A stretch of 64,000 nt of DNA from Candidatus Obscuribacterales bacterium (GTDB lineage Bacteria; Cyanobacteriota; Vampirovibrionia; Obscuribacterales; Obscuribacteraceae): NCBI GenBank assembly GCA_019746975.1, contig JAIERK010000080.1, forward strand, positions 1-64,000, written 5' to 3'. This document shows positions 8,258-17,265 of this stretch, piece by piece. Below the pieces are notes generated by a model, which was not told the origin of the DNA, ran no database searches, and saw nothing but the letters and a program-made list of their open reading frames with translations. The position numbers and the translations under genes are program-made. The stretch's first letter is position 1, and each line of letters opens with the position of its first letter.

Positions 8258-9522
8258 GGGTTGATATTGAGGGCAGCAAGTATTTCCTGAGCGCAGTTCT
8301 CGACGTAATTCCCCTGACCGAGTTGGTCTCGAAGTTTGAGTAGCTCATCCGAGATTTCATTGCGAAGTCCAGGTACATCGAGCAGATCGCTCGTATATCT
8401 TACGAGCTGTTGGGGTCTACAATCCAGTTGTAAAAGTTCAGGAACGAGCGTCCGGCCAGCAAGAAGGTTAGGTAATCCAACGTTCTTAACAGTCAGGACC
8501 AGGACTACTAAAAAGTAGCTGAGGAGGGCGCCACGGTAAATAATGAGCATCGGCTTTCCGAACATCGCCACCTCCAGAGTGGTCGTGCCGGACTTCGCCC
8601 ACACAAGATCCGAATTCTTAAATAGATTATAGTTTTCGCTTCCGTCGAGGAATGTGACGTTTTTCGAGAAACGCTTTTTGATCTTGTGCTTTTCGTAAAT
8701 CTTGTCGACAAGCTCTGAGACAGTTTTGTTTGCTTTCGAGACTGCGAATTGAAGATCGGGTCGTTCGGTCAGAAGCTCTTCCATAGCGGTCAGAAGAATG
8801 GGCAGCAAAGTCTTGATCTCTTGCTTTCGAGACCCCGGCAAAACCGCGATGATAGGCTTATCCGCGCGGAGCTCGTGAGTGCGAGTGAAAGTCTCTTTGT
8901 CCAACAGCGCCTGGTCATTGGGAATATGAAGAGTGAGCGGATGTCCGACAAAACGGGCAGGTACACCGTAGCTAGCGTATAAAGGCTCTTCGAATGGAAA
9001 GATAACCAACATTTTTGATACGTTGGCAGCAATCGTCTTTATGCGCCAGGGACGAGAAGCCCAGATCTGTGGCGAAATGAAATAGAGCAGTTTTTGGTCG
9101 GGAAACTTTTTTCGAATCCTCGGCACGATTTTGAGATTAAACCCGCCGAAATCGACCATCATAATCACGTCAGGCTTGCGTTTTTCAATCTCCATGAGAA
9201 TGGTGTGACCCATTTTGAGAATTCTTGGTACTTTTTCGATAATCTCGAAAAAGCCGATAACGGCAAAGTCTTTCAAGTCTGCAAGTAGCTCGACTCCTAT
9301 TTCTTCCATGCGCTCCCCGCCCACTCCCCACATTTTGAGATCCGGCGCGCTCTGCTTTACCAATTTTAAAATGCTTTCCATGTGCCGATCGGCGGAAGGA
9401 TCACCGACTATCAGCATTAGCGACTTTGTCCGAGTGGGTCCGACTGAGCTGCTGTCTTCCGGAGCCGGAGCCGGGGCCACGTTGGACTGAGCTGTCGTAA
9501 TATTTTGCTGTTCTAGACTCAT
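8254..9522 (-). CDS. lpxB: Lipid-A-disaccharide synthase
   Basis: 422 residues from ATG 9522, which has AGGTG five bases upstream; a GTG two codons earlier is less likely. LpxB (GT19) joins UDP-diacylglucosamine and lipid X to form the lipid A disaccharide. Seen: the N-terminal SLMLIVGDPSADRHMESILK, GVGGERMEEIGVELL, VDFGGFNLKIVPRIRK, the FISPQIWASRPWRIK segment, LPGSRKQEI and the donor-site region WAKSGTTTLEVAMFGKPMLIIYR. The first 30 residues or so are a Pro/Ala-rich extension. It is flanked by menG upstream and msbA downstream, which makes a lipid A synthesis and export pair. No lpxA, lpxC or lpxD is in the window. Confidence 0.95.
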   Translation of the reverse strand: MSLEQQNITTAQSNVAPAPAPEDSSSVGPTRTKSLMLIVGDPSADRHMESILKLVKQSAPDLKMWGVGGERMEEIGVELLADLKDFAVIGFFEIIEKVPRILKMGHTILMEIEKRKPDVIMMVDFGGFNLKIVPRIRKKFPDQKLLYFISPQIWASRPWRIKTIAANVSKMLVIFPFEEPLYASYGVPARFVGHPLTLHIPNDQALLDKETFTRTHELRADKPIIAVLPGSRKQEIKTLLPILLTAMEELLTERPDLQFAVSKANKTVSELVDKIYEKHKIKKRFSKNVTFLDGSENYNLFKNSDLVWAKSGTTTLEVAMFGKPMLIIYRGALLSYFLVVLVLTVKNVGLPNLLAGRTLVPELLQLDCRPQQLVRYTSDLLDVPGLRNEISDELLKLRDQLGQGNYVENCAQEILAALNINP

Positions 9523-9576
9523 GATCACCTGTTTGTCGAAGGCACCGAATATAGTGCCATCTCACTAGCGGACCGG

Positions 9577-10335
9577 TCAGCGTTGAACAACTCCCAGGTG
9601 AAGCGCGACGCTTCCTGAAGAAAGGGGAATATGTTGGACCTGCTCGAGTCCAGCCCCTTCGAACAACCTTGAAATACCGTCGGGATCCGGATATGTGCTC
9701 TTTGACTCGGGTAGATAGGTGTATGCTTTTTTGTCATTTTGCAGTACGGCTCCTACGATAGGAACAAAATGACGGAAATAGAGTTTGAACGCCGGCTCGA
9801 ATAATGCGCCACTGGGTTTGCCAAGATCGAGATTCACGACCAATCCTCCAGGCTTAACTACCCGCGCCATTTCCGTCAGCCCGCGATCAAAATGCGTCAG
9901 ATTGCGCAAACCAAAACTGATTATTGCACCATCGAAGGTATTTTTTTCGAATGGTAGCTCTTGCGCATCTCCTTGCTCGAAGCTGATGGCAGAGCGTGGA
10001 GGAGATTTTTGCGATCGAGCTCGAGCGACTTCAAGCATTTTGTTGGAAAAATCCAATCCAACTACCTTGCCATTCGGATTTAATCGACGCGCGATGCTGA
10101 GAGCAAGATCGCCTGTGCCGCAGCATACGTCTAGATATTGGCCAGAACGCCGTTGCTCGGACATCAGTCGACCTTTCGGTCCGCCGATTAAAATATCGAC
10201 CGCTTGTTTCTTCCAGAGGCGATGCATGCCCATGCTGATCACGTCGTTGGCGAGATCATACTTTGCGGCAATGCGCTCGAACTGGTCGTGAACGTAGCGA
10301 TGCTTTTCGTCTTGGGTCGGCAGTTGAAACGGCAT
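9577..10335 (-). CDS. menG: Demethylmenaquinone/ubiquinone C-methyltransferase
   Basis: 252 residues of the UbiE/MenG SAM-dependent methyltransferase family, the last step of menaquinone synthesis. Motif I is YLDVCCGTGDLAL and the motif II region is VVGLDFSNKMLEVAR. The family signature YDLANDVISMGMHRLWK lies near the N-terminus, and ISFGLRNLTHFDRGLTEMARVVKPGG is intact further on. TAAGG just before the ATG serves as the ribosome binding site and overlaps the secG stop region. It lies 6 bp after secG and about 50 bp before lpxB, all leftward. Whether the quinone is menaquinone or ubiquinone cannot be told from this gene alone. Confidence 0.93.
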   Translation of the reverse strand: MPFQLPTQDEKHRYVHDQFERIAAKYDLANDVISMGMHRLWKKQAVDILIGGPKGRLMSEQRRSGQYLDVCCGTGDLALSIARRLNPNGKVVGLDFSNKMLEVARARSQKSPPRSAISFEQGDAQELPFEKNTFDGAIISFGLRNLTHFDRGLTEMARVVKPGGLVVNLDLGKPSGALFEPAFKLYFRHFVPIVGAVLQNDKKAYTYLPESKSTYPDPDGISRLFEGAGLEQVQHIPLSSGSVALHLGVVQR

Positions 10336-10341
10336 GGCGCC

Positions 10342-10575
10342 TTACCGAACAAAACCAAAGCCAAGTATTCCGCAGCAGATCAAGAACGAGAATGCGATCG
10401 TCCACGTGACTCGATCGATGCCGGCTTCAGCTCCGCGTTTGCCCTGGAAAAGAGTGGCGCTCCCGCCTATCCCGCCCATACCTTCTCCTTTTGGAGCGTG
10501 CAGCAACACAAGCGCTATCAGCGCAAGCGCCAGTATGGTCGTGAGGATTAGCAGTGCTATGTAGAGCGGGCTCAT
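10342..10575 (-). CDS. secG: Protein translocase subunit SecG
   Basis: 77 residues from the ATG at 10575, preceded by GGAGA at good spacing; an in-frame ATG 19 codons upstream would add a hydrophilic tail atypical of SecG. Two membrane helices (about 3-23 and 55-75) flank the conserved loop LLHAPKGEGMGGIGGSATLFQGKRGAE. SecG is the small accessory subunit of the SecYEG channel. It is the first gene of the leftward secG-menG-lpxB-msbA cluster. Confidence 0.92.
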   Translation of the reverse strand: MSPLYIALLILTTILALALIALVLLHAPKGEGMGGIGGSATLFQGKRGAEAGIDRVTWTIAFSFLICCGILGFGFVR

Positions 10576-10855
10576 AGTATTCTCCGGAATGTCTCCTGGA
10601 GCCAGGATAAACGGGTCTGGCTCTTTCAACATGCAATATGCACTGGATGATTATATCGCACCTGGCACTTAGAAACCTCGACATTGTCTCGCTCGGGAGA
10701 GGCGCATGACAGCTTAGAGGTTATTAACCATGATGAGCGTCGGACAAATGCTGATGAATACTTTCGCTTCGGAGATCTTGTCGGTCTTTAATCGCTGAGA
10801 TAAGCTCCTTAATTTCTCGATATAGTTTGCTTAACTCCGTGTATATAGTCACTTG

Positions 10856-13180
10856 ATGGACGATATGGGCGGTTGGCGATTGGAAACAACCAAATACAGC
10901 AACATCAGGCTTTTAATTACTGGTGCAGACGAAGTCCTTGCTTCGAAATTGGGCAAATGCCTTGATGGATTTGTCGTATCGGTGGAGCGTACCGAGTCCC
11001 CGCGCGAATGCCTGACTCGCTTGAGTCAGGACGATATAGACGTTGTTATTCTGGTCGAGGGGACGGACCCGGATGACCCAGGTCAGGCGATTGGAAGGAT
11101 TCGCAGCACGGCGCCGAGAACCTGCGTGGTCTATATCAGTCGGCTATCCGACGAAGATTCGGCTCTGAAGATTATTCGCCTGGGCGCCGCCGATGTACTG
11201 TTCTTTGACGACTTATCTCCGCAGTCCGTTTTGCGGACGATTGGACGAGTCGCAGAAAGGGCGGTCGCATCAGTGCAGATGGTCTCTCAAATCAGCGATT
11301 TCGTACTGACTCATAGCTTTGATGGTATCGTCGCGCTGGACCTGCAGAATCGAATACTTCTATGGAATCATGCGATGGAGCGCATGTTTGGAAGAAAGCG
11401 GCAAGAGGTGCTAGGGAAGGTAGCGACAGAAGAGTTGCCTTTTGAAGGACTGGAAAGAGAAATCTCTCTTGCTGTCGTTGGTCGATCTTTTGCTGGTGAG
11501 AAGAAGAGTTTAATCACGAGGGGTGAGCGTCGATTTTATCAACCCTATTACTCTCCGCTCAGAAATCGTTCGGGAAGCATAATTGGAGTGATGGCGAATT
11601 TTCGCGACCTGACCGATAATCTCGAAAAGGACAGGATGCTGGTAGATATGGCTGAGCGTATCAATCAGCTAGCGAATACGGCACCACAGATGGTGTGGAT
11701 GTCCGGCGTCGATGGCACCAGGAATTTCTTTAACCGCAAATGGATAGAGTTTACCGGTATCAATTACGATGCGCTCCTGTACGATGGCTGGCTTGTGAAC
11801 ATTCATCCGCAAGACAGACAAAAGTTTCAAGCCGTCCACGAGCGCGCGCTTCAGGACCGCTCGAGTTTTCACGTCGAGTATAGAATGCGCCGCTTCGATA
11901 AAAGGTACCGGCGTTTTCTCGACTCTGGCACACCCGTAATCGGAAGTGATGGCGCTTTCCTTGGTTTCATCGGTGGTTGCACCGATACGAGTGAATCTGG
12001 TACTACGCAACACCGAATCGGGGCGTCGGTAGTGGCTAAGTTGGCAGCATCAGGTGGCTATCCTGTTGTAGGTGACAGTCCGGCGACATTTCCCACGATA
12101 GAGTCAGGCGGATATGCCACGATCGCTCCTGTGGCGTCAGGGCAGGAGCAGAGCACCACTATGGAGAATGCGCCTATCGGTGTATGGAAGCTCGATCGCG
12201 ATTTTGTGATTACAAAAGCTTCGCGTGCAGTGGCAGATCAATTGGGAATGGAGATTGAGGAGCTGATCGGCAAGCCGTTCTATGAGGTTGTCGGTACGCT
12301 TCCCGCCGATGTTCTCATCGGTGTCTTGGAAAGAGATGAAAATGTTCAGTTAAGCGGTCAGAAGGTAGTGTTCGGTACGGAACTGGCAAGGACCGAAAAG
12401 TTTTGGGATCTAGCTGCCTGGCCGCTCAAGGACAAGAAGAACCAGGTTATTGGCGTCTGCGTCAGCACGATGGAAGTTGATGAGCGCAGTAACGTAGATA
12501 AGCAAAGAGAAGATTTTATCGCCACCTTGGTCCATGATTTGAAGACCCCACTTATTGGTGCCGATCGCACGCTCGAGCTGATCATCAATGGCACCTTGGG
12601 CGATGTAGACGAGAGTCAATCCGAAGTTTTGCAAATGGTCAGACGCAGCAACCAGGGGCTGTTGCGCATGGTGCAAAATCTGATTGAAGTCTATCGATAC
12701 GATTTCAGCGATCCTGATCTGGCATTCGAACACGTTTCTCTCTTTGATCTGTCGAGCGAATGTGCAAGAGAACTAATGGCGGTGGCAGAGCAAAAACACA
12801 TCGCCTTCGAACTCAATTTGCCGCTCGGACACGGCGGTGTCCAGATTGATGCGCTTGCGATTCGACGAGTTGTTCTCAACCTTATCGACAACGCTATCAA
12901 GTTTACCGCCAGTCGTGGTGTCGTCAGGGTGTGGGGAGAAGAAACACCCAACCAGGTGATGGTGCATGTGAAAGACACCGGTATTGGTATCGCCGACAAC
13001 GAGCTCAACAAAGTTTTCGAAAAGTTTTGGAGAAGTGAACGTGGCAAGGGGCAAGCTGTTGGCACAGGACTGGGTCTTTATCTTTGCAAACAGATCGTCG
13101 ATGCGCATCAGGGTGACATTGCAGTAGCAAGCGACGAAGGTCGAGGCACCACCTTCACGATAATGTTGCCTCGCCGCTGA
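10856..13180 (+). CDS. PAS-domain sensor histidine kinase with receiver-like N-terminus
   Basis: 774 residues from the ATG (a TTG one codon earlier is possible). Order: a receiver-like fold (about 15-135) without clear acidic-pocket residues at the start; PAS (about 140-255); PAS/PAC (about 265-375); a linker; a third PAS (about 430-545); HisKA with the phosphoacceptor H560 in FIATLVHDLKTPL; and an ATPase domain with N-box LNLIDNAIKFT and G-boxes DTGIGIAD and GTGLGLYL. There is no membrane segment, so it senses a cytoplasmic cue. No response regulator is adjacent, making it an orphan kinase. Lack of a typical ribosome binding site makes the exact start uncertain. Confidence 0.9.
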   Translation: MDDMGGWRLETTKYSNIRLLITGADEVLASKLGKCLDGFVVSVERTESPRECLTRLSQDDIDVVILVEGTDPDDPGQAIGRIRSTAPRTCVVYISRLSDEDSALKIIRLGAADVLFFDDLSPQSVLRTIGRVAERAVASVQMVSQISDFVLTHSFDGIVALDLQNRILLWNHAMERMFGRKRQEVLGKVATEELPFEGLEREISLAVVGRSFAGEKKSLITRGERRFYQPYYSPLRNRSGSIIGVMANFRDLTDNLEKDRMLVDMAERINQLANTAPQMVWMSGVDGTRNFFNRKWIEFTGINYDALLYDGWLVNIHPQDRQKFQAVHERALQDRSSFHVEYRMRRFDKRYRRFLDSGTPVIGSDGAFLGFIGGCTDTSESGTTQHRIGASVVAKLAASGGYPVVGDSPATFPTIESGGYATIAPVASGQEQSTTMENAPIGVWKLDRDFVITKASRAVADQLGMEIEELIGKPFYEVVGTLPADVLIGVLERDENVQLSGQKVVFGTELARTEKFWDLAAWPLKDKKNQVIGVCVSTMEVDERSNVDKQREDFIATLVHDLKTPLIGADRTLELIINGTLGDVDESQSEVLQMVRRSNQGLLRMVQNLIEVYRYDFSDPDLAFEHVSLFDLSSECARELMAVAEQKHIAFELNLPLGHGGVQIDALAIRRVVLNLIDNAIKFTASRGVVRVWGEETPNQVMVHVKDTGIGIADNELNKVFEKFWRSERGKGQAVGTGLGLYLCKQIVDAHQGDIAVASDEGRGTTFTIMLPRR

Positions 13181-13246
13181 ACCAGCGCTGCTCGCGCCTC
13201 TTTTGAGCGGGCGTTTGCTTCGAGAATCGCTGTCTCAATTTAAAAG

Positions 13247-13684
13247 CTAGGCCGACGGTGGCGGTTCTCGTCTGTCCAGAAATTTTTGAAGAATGATAGC
13301 GGCCGCCTGACGATCGACTAGATCTCGCGACCGTCCAGTATCGACGCCCTGTAGTGTGAGCGTGCGGATGGCGGATACAGTCGATAGGCGTTCGTCCTCA
13401 TAAACAACAGGCAAACCGGTCTCTCGAGCGAGCTTGCTGGCAAAGGACCTGATCCTGTCCGCTTGATCGCCTGAGCTGCCATCCATGTTAAGCGGCAGGC
13501 CAACGACGATTTGAGTAGCGCCATGTCTTTCAGCAATCTGTTTTACTACTTCGACATCGACGCGCGAATTTCTGCGCTCAATTGTCTCTAATCCAGCCGC
13601 AGTAATGCCAAGCGGATCGGAGATGGCGATGCCAATTCTTTTGTCGCCAATGTCAAGTCCAATTATTCTCGGTTTGTCGCTCAT
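13247..13684 (-). CDS. ruvX: Putative Holliday junction resolvase / pre-16S rRNA nuclease YqgF
   Basis: 145 residues, the normal size for the YqgF/RuvX RNase H-like family. Seen: the first acidic motif IIGLDIGDKRIGIAISDP, the VGLPLNMDGSSGDQA segment, the YEDERLST motif and the closing DRQAAAIIL. These carry the conserved Asp/Glu/Asp residues of the active site. The family is implicated in 16S rRNA 5'-end maturation and in junction resolution. It is convergent with the PAS kinase and divergent from sixA. Confidence 0.93.
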   Translation of the reverse strand: MSDKPRIIGLDIGDKRIGIAISDPLGITAAGLETIERRNSRVDVEVVKQIAERHGATQIVVGLPLNMDGSSGDQADRIRSFASKLARETGLPVVYEDERLSTVSAIRTLTLQGVDTGRSRDLVDRQAAAIILQKFLDRREPPPSA

Positions 13685-13768
13685 TGATTCAATATTACCT
13701 CAGGTGGCACAATCCTTACAGGTCGCTTTAGTGCTGTTGGAAACTCGAATTGGATTCACGAGGTTGAC

Positions 13769-14269
13769 ATGAAGATCTATCTAGTAAGGCATGGGATTGC
13801 CGTTGAAGGTCTGATGAGGGGAATAACTAGAGATTCCGAGCGCCCATTAACCGACGAAGGCATCGAAGAGACGAAAATGGTGGCACGCGGGCTGAAATGC
13901 ATTGGCGTAAAGCCTGACGTGATCGTTGCCAGTCCACTAACCAGAGCCAAGCAAACCGCTGATATTCTCCACTCCGAGTTAGGCGGAGAGCTTACGACCA
14001 GCGACTCTCTGTGTCCCGGTGTTACGCCATCTAATGTCTACAAGTTTCTCAAAAAATATTCTGAATCAAATGAGATCTTCCTTGTCGGCCACGAGCCTGA
14101 TGTAGGCGATCTAGTTAAGTCAATGGTGGGCGCTGGCTATGAATTTACTCTGCCATTCAAGAAAGCCGGCGTCTGTTGTGTGGAAGTTCACGACTTACCT
14201 CCTACCCTGCCAGGAACGCTCAAGTGGCTGGTTACACCAAAAATCTTCTGTCAGTTACTCAGTAAGTAA
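13769..14269 (+). CDS. sixA: Phosphohistidine phosphatase SixA
   Basis: 166 residues of the histidine phosphatase superfamily. The catalytic RHG is at residues 7-9 (MKIYLVRHG). SPLTRAKQTADIL gives the second active-site arginine region, and FLVGHEPDVGDLV gives the C-terminal catalytic histidine. SixA removes phosphate from histidine in phosphorelay proteins, which fits a window rich in hybrid histidine kinases, although no operon link exists. It is divergent from ruvX with about 85 bp between starts. Confidence 0.9.
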   Translation: MKIYLVRHGIAVEGLMRGITRDSERPLTDEGIEETKMVARGLKCIGVKPDVIVASPLTRAKQTADILHSELGGELTTSDSLCPGVTPSNVYKFLKKYSESNEIFLVGHEPDVGDLVKSMVGAGYEFTLPFKKAGVCCVEVHDLPPTLPGTLKWLVTPKIFCQLLSK

Positions 14270-14748
14270 TTCGTTCAAAAGTGCAGTTTCATGCACATTA
14301 GCTGCAAATGATCGATCCGGCTAGCAGAAGCAAATTTGCAGTCTCTCTAGTCGTTTTTTTCTGCAGGTATACTACTGATAATGATGAGGACAGTGCTGGA
14401 CGTGTGAATAGAGGACCCTGACCGTTTCCTCAAGATCTCTGAAAAGAGCTCGCTCAACGACGACGTCAGAAGATAGGATTAGTACTTCGATGTAAAACTC
14501 GCTGGAAAATTATCTAGCATTGTTAATACCTCTCGAGACTATTAGCAGAAAGAACCCAGGCAGCTACTTTCGAACCTGCCCAGCAAATCGCGAAAACGAG
14601 ACACAAAACGTCCGCGAGTAAACAAATACGATAAGCCAGCGAGTCTACGTCTACTTGACCGAATACTTAGTGTGTTTCTTCGTCTTCTTTGGGATTGTTT
14701 ATGGCTTCGACCATGCGTTATTGATTTGTATTCGCTTGGTTATTGCGT
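14270..14748. other. Intergenic region without a recognisable gene
   Basis: 479 bases between sixA and the convergent ADP-ribosylglycohydrolase-family gene. Open frames are short and lack ribosome binding sites, and no clear terminator hairpin or repeat is visible. The region is probably the two 3' untranslated ends. Confidence 0.5.
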
Positions 14749-15678
14749 CTATATTGTCAGGGATAGGGCGAACAACTGTTCGGCGTAGCGCTTGATTGAG
14801 TGGAAGAGAGCCAGTTTTGAACGCCAGCTATCAGGAAGTTGTCCTTCACCGTAAAAAGCTCCGGCAAGTTGACCAAACACAGCGCCGGTAGTGTCGGCGT
14901 CGTCACCGAGATTTACGGCGAGTAGGCATCCATCCTTGAAATTGTCAGTTTTGTAGAACGCCCATATAGCAGCCTCCAGGCTTCTCACAACATAGCCTGA
15001 GCCTTGAATCTCTGGTGGCTCTTTTGATTTAAACGAGCCCATTGCAATCTCTTCGATTTCGGTCTTAAAAGGACGGTGCATCCAGTAGTCTTTGACAGGA
15101 GAAAACTTGGGCGCGAGTATCTCTTCTTTGCTCCGCTCCTGAAGCGCTCCCACGATGAGCGCGGCCAGATAGCGACAGGCTTCGATGCAGCGATTGTTGG
15201 CGTGTGTGGTCTTCGAGCTTTCTGCCGCAAAATCAAGTGCATGTGTCGGCTGTCCCGCGAATGCCAGTGCTACGGGGGCCAGTCGCATGATTGAACCGTT
15301 GCCGGATGCGCTGTCCTGGCTCAATCCGGAGAAAGGTTGTCTGGTTTCATGGAATGCCAGCAATGCTCTTCTCGTAGTAGTGCCGATGTCGAAACACCAG
15401 CCCTGACTGCTAAGGTATCCCTGGTGATACCACCTCAGATATCTTTCCATTTGATCGACAGGATTGAATCCGCGGCATTCAATCAGGCTCTCCGCAAGAC
15501 ATAGAGCCATAGACGTGTCATCTGTCCAGTCTCCCGGTCGAAGCTTGAAGACTCCGCCTCCAAGCATGTCTTCTACCGGAGTGAACGATCCATACTCTTG
15601 AAACTCAAGTGGGGCACCCAGGGCATCGCCTATTGCTAGCCCGTAGAGACTGCCTCTGTATCTTTCGATTTGCTCCAA
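14749..15678 (-). CDS. ADP-ribosylglycohydrolase-family protein (DraG-like)
   Basis: 309 residues. The family motifs are present: YGLAIGDALGAPLEF near the N-terminus, DWTDDTSMALCLAESL (di-metal-binding Thr-Asp-Asp), a GNGSIMRLAPVAL segment in the middle, and NLGDDADTTGAVFGQLAGA near the C-terminus, which carries the second metal-binding Asp cluster. DraG-type enzymes cleave ADP-ribose from arginine side chains with two Mg/Mn ions; relatives act on other ADP-ribosyl bonds. No partner transferase (DraT) and no nitrogenase genes are seen, so the substrate is open. Single gene. Confidence 0.9.
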   Translation of the reverse strand: MEQIERYRGSLYGLAIGDALGAPLEFQEYGSFTPVEDMLGGGVFKLRPGDWTDDTSMALCLAESLIECRGFNPVDQMERYLRWYHQGYLSSQGWCFDIGTTTRRALLAFHETRQPFSGLSQDSASGNGSIMRLAPVALAFAGQPTHALDFAAESSKTTHANNRCIEACRYLAALIVGALQERSKEEILAPKFSPVKDYWMHRPFKTEIEEIAMGSFKSKEPPEIQGSGYVVRSLEAAIWAFYKTDNFKDGCLLAVNLGDDADTTGAVFGQLAGAFYGEGQLPDSWRSKLALFHSIKRYAEQLFALSLTI

Positions 15679-15976
15679 ACATCTGTCTCCGGGACTATTT
15701 TTTAATCATAAGTTCTTGAGAACATTTTTGTACCGACGATCTCGAATCTCACTGGTAACGCTCACTTCCAACGTGGTCTGCACATCTCTTACGAGCATCG
15801 CACAAGTAGCCAATGATTTTTTTTGCTTCGACAGCGAGTCTGTGTCGAATGCACAGGAATGCCAATTCGAACGCGCAGCTAACTACGACAAATGCATCAC
15901 CATCCGTCCGCCCGCTTTAAGAACATTATTGTATATGTGTGTCGTTAAGGGATGAGACCAGCACCAAAGGTGGTGG

Positions 15977-16990
15977 CTAACGAGCCAGAGCTGCTGCTAG
16001 TGGCGCCGGTGGTGCAATCTCTGCCCTCATCGCTTCCTCGACTTCTTCAGCCGTGATTGCCCACACGTACAGGCAGGTGTAGAACGCTGATCTTATATAT
16101 ATCGATAGTGCGGTGACGACGAGCACAAGCGAAGCCCATGCCAGTCCGGTTATCACCATCATCGGCGAAGCAAGGCTCATCTGGGCGAAGTAGGCCAGAC
16201 CGAATCCGCCCAGTCCTATGCCGTACACGATGCCACTTGTGATTTTGCAAATCACATCGACTCCGACTTCACCGACACCAATGGTGAGAAGATTTCCCTG
16301 TGCGATTCGATCGGCGCGCTTCAAGGCGCCCCAGAAAGATGTACCTTCGATGACGATGGCGGGCAGAATCATGTGTCCGGCCAAAGTCCAGAAGACTTCA
16401 ATAATTCCAGCCAGGAAGCTGAATCCGAAGCCGAACAATCCTCCGGCGTCGCGTTTGCCTCTCAGCCATCCGGCAATTCTTTTGGCAATAAGCGTGACCA
16501 GACCCAACATGATAATCGCGGGCAGGCTGGTGAATACTGCGCTGGCTGCTGCTCCGAATCGTCCAGAGCCGCGGCCTTCGGTCAGGTGACTGTAGACCAG
16601 CGCTGTGGTGACGCCTTCGAGAAAGCGGTTGGTCAGCCACCATACGCAGAGGATGCCTGTCACTGCCATGACGTTGTCCGAGCTTCCGCCCAGACCAGTC
16701 GGGTCCATCGGTCCATTGAGTCCGGTGAGACCTGCGAAGCCTTGTGCACCACCTGCTAGTCCATGTGGTCCGCCGGCGCCGTTGAGCAGATTCTTGCCTT
16801 GCGCCATGAATTGGGAGGCGACCTCAGACTTGCCACCGAAGCTCGTCTTGGCTTGTAGGTAGAGCAGGATCGCAAAGAAGATATTGCTTATGACGGTGAC
16901 GATTGATGGCGCCAAGAGCCGCTTATCGTGCCAGCCCATTCGAATGCTGGCCATAATGAGCCGAAAACCTCGTCCAATCGAATCAAACAT
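15977..16990 (-). CDS. Polytopic membrane protein (DUF6159-like)
   Basis: 337 residues from ATG 16990, which has GAGGG nine bases upstream; the open frame extends 54 codons further to a TTG with no ribosome binding site. Hydrophobic segments lie near residues 30-50, 105-130, 145-165, 190-220, 245-275 and 285-315. A Gly-rich low-complexity stretch (about 65-100, GGPHGLAGGAQGFAGL) forms a loop after the first helix. The block SFLAGIIEVFWTLAGHMILPAIVIEG followed by ALKRADRI resembles a family of uncharacterised six-helix membrane proteins (DUF6159). Function unknown. Single gene, leftward. Confidence 0.7.
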   Translation of the reverse strand: MFDSIGRGFRLIMASIRMGWHDKRLLAPSIVTVISNIFFAILLYLQAKTSFGGKSEVASQFMAQGKNLLNGAGGPHGLAGGAQGFAGLTGLNGPMDPTGLGGSSDNVMAVTGILCVWWLTNRFLEGVTTALVYSHLTEGRGSGRFGAAASAVFTSLPAIIMLGLVTLIAKRIAGWLRGKRDAGGLFGFGFSFLAGIIEVFWTLAGHMILPAIVIEGTSFWGALKRADRIAQGNLLTIGVGEVGVDVICKITSGIVYGIGLGGFGLAYFAQMSLASPMMVITGLAWASLVLVVTALSIYIRSAFYTCLYVWAITAEEVEEAMRAEIAPPAPLAAALAR

Positions 16991-17265
16991 GCGACTTAAC
17001 CCTCGTGGCTGACAAGCCAAATAAATCTGACTGTGGTTGTGGCGATTCCATTCTGTGTAGTAAGTGAATGACGACTGTCGTCCCGGAACTGGAGCGGGCT
17101 GGGAATATGGTGGCAGATACACTGCCGCAGCAGTATTGTATTCAGTTGCCAAGCGAATGTAAAGAGCTTTTTAATCTACTCTTTAGATATAGGCGAATGG
17201 TAGCGAAATTTTATGGCTTTTCTGTGACTATTCAGCCCAATAGCAGTGATATTTTGTAAAAAAAA

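Noticed and set aside
14749-15678. Functional pairing of the ADP-ribosylglycohydrolase-family gene with the PARP-finger protein
   Set aside because: They are 11 kb apart, on separate units, and no ADP-ribosyltransferase is present, so a joint system is not supported.
15716-15955. 79-codon frame on the plus strand
   Set aside because: No ribosome binding site, no protein-like composition and no family; it lies in the gap between two leftward genes.
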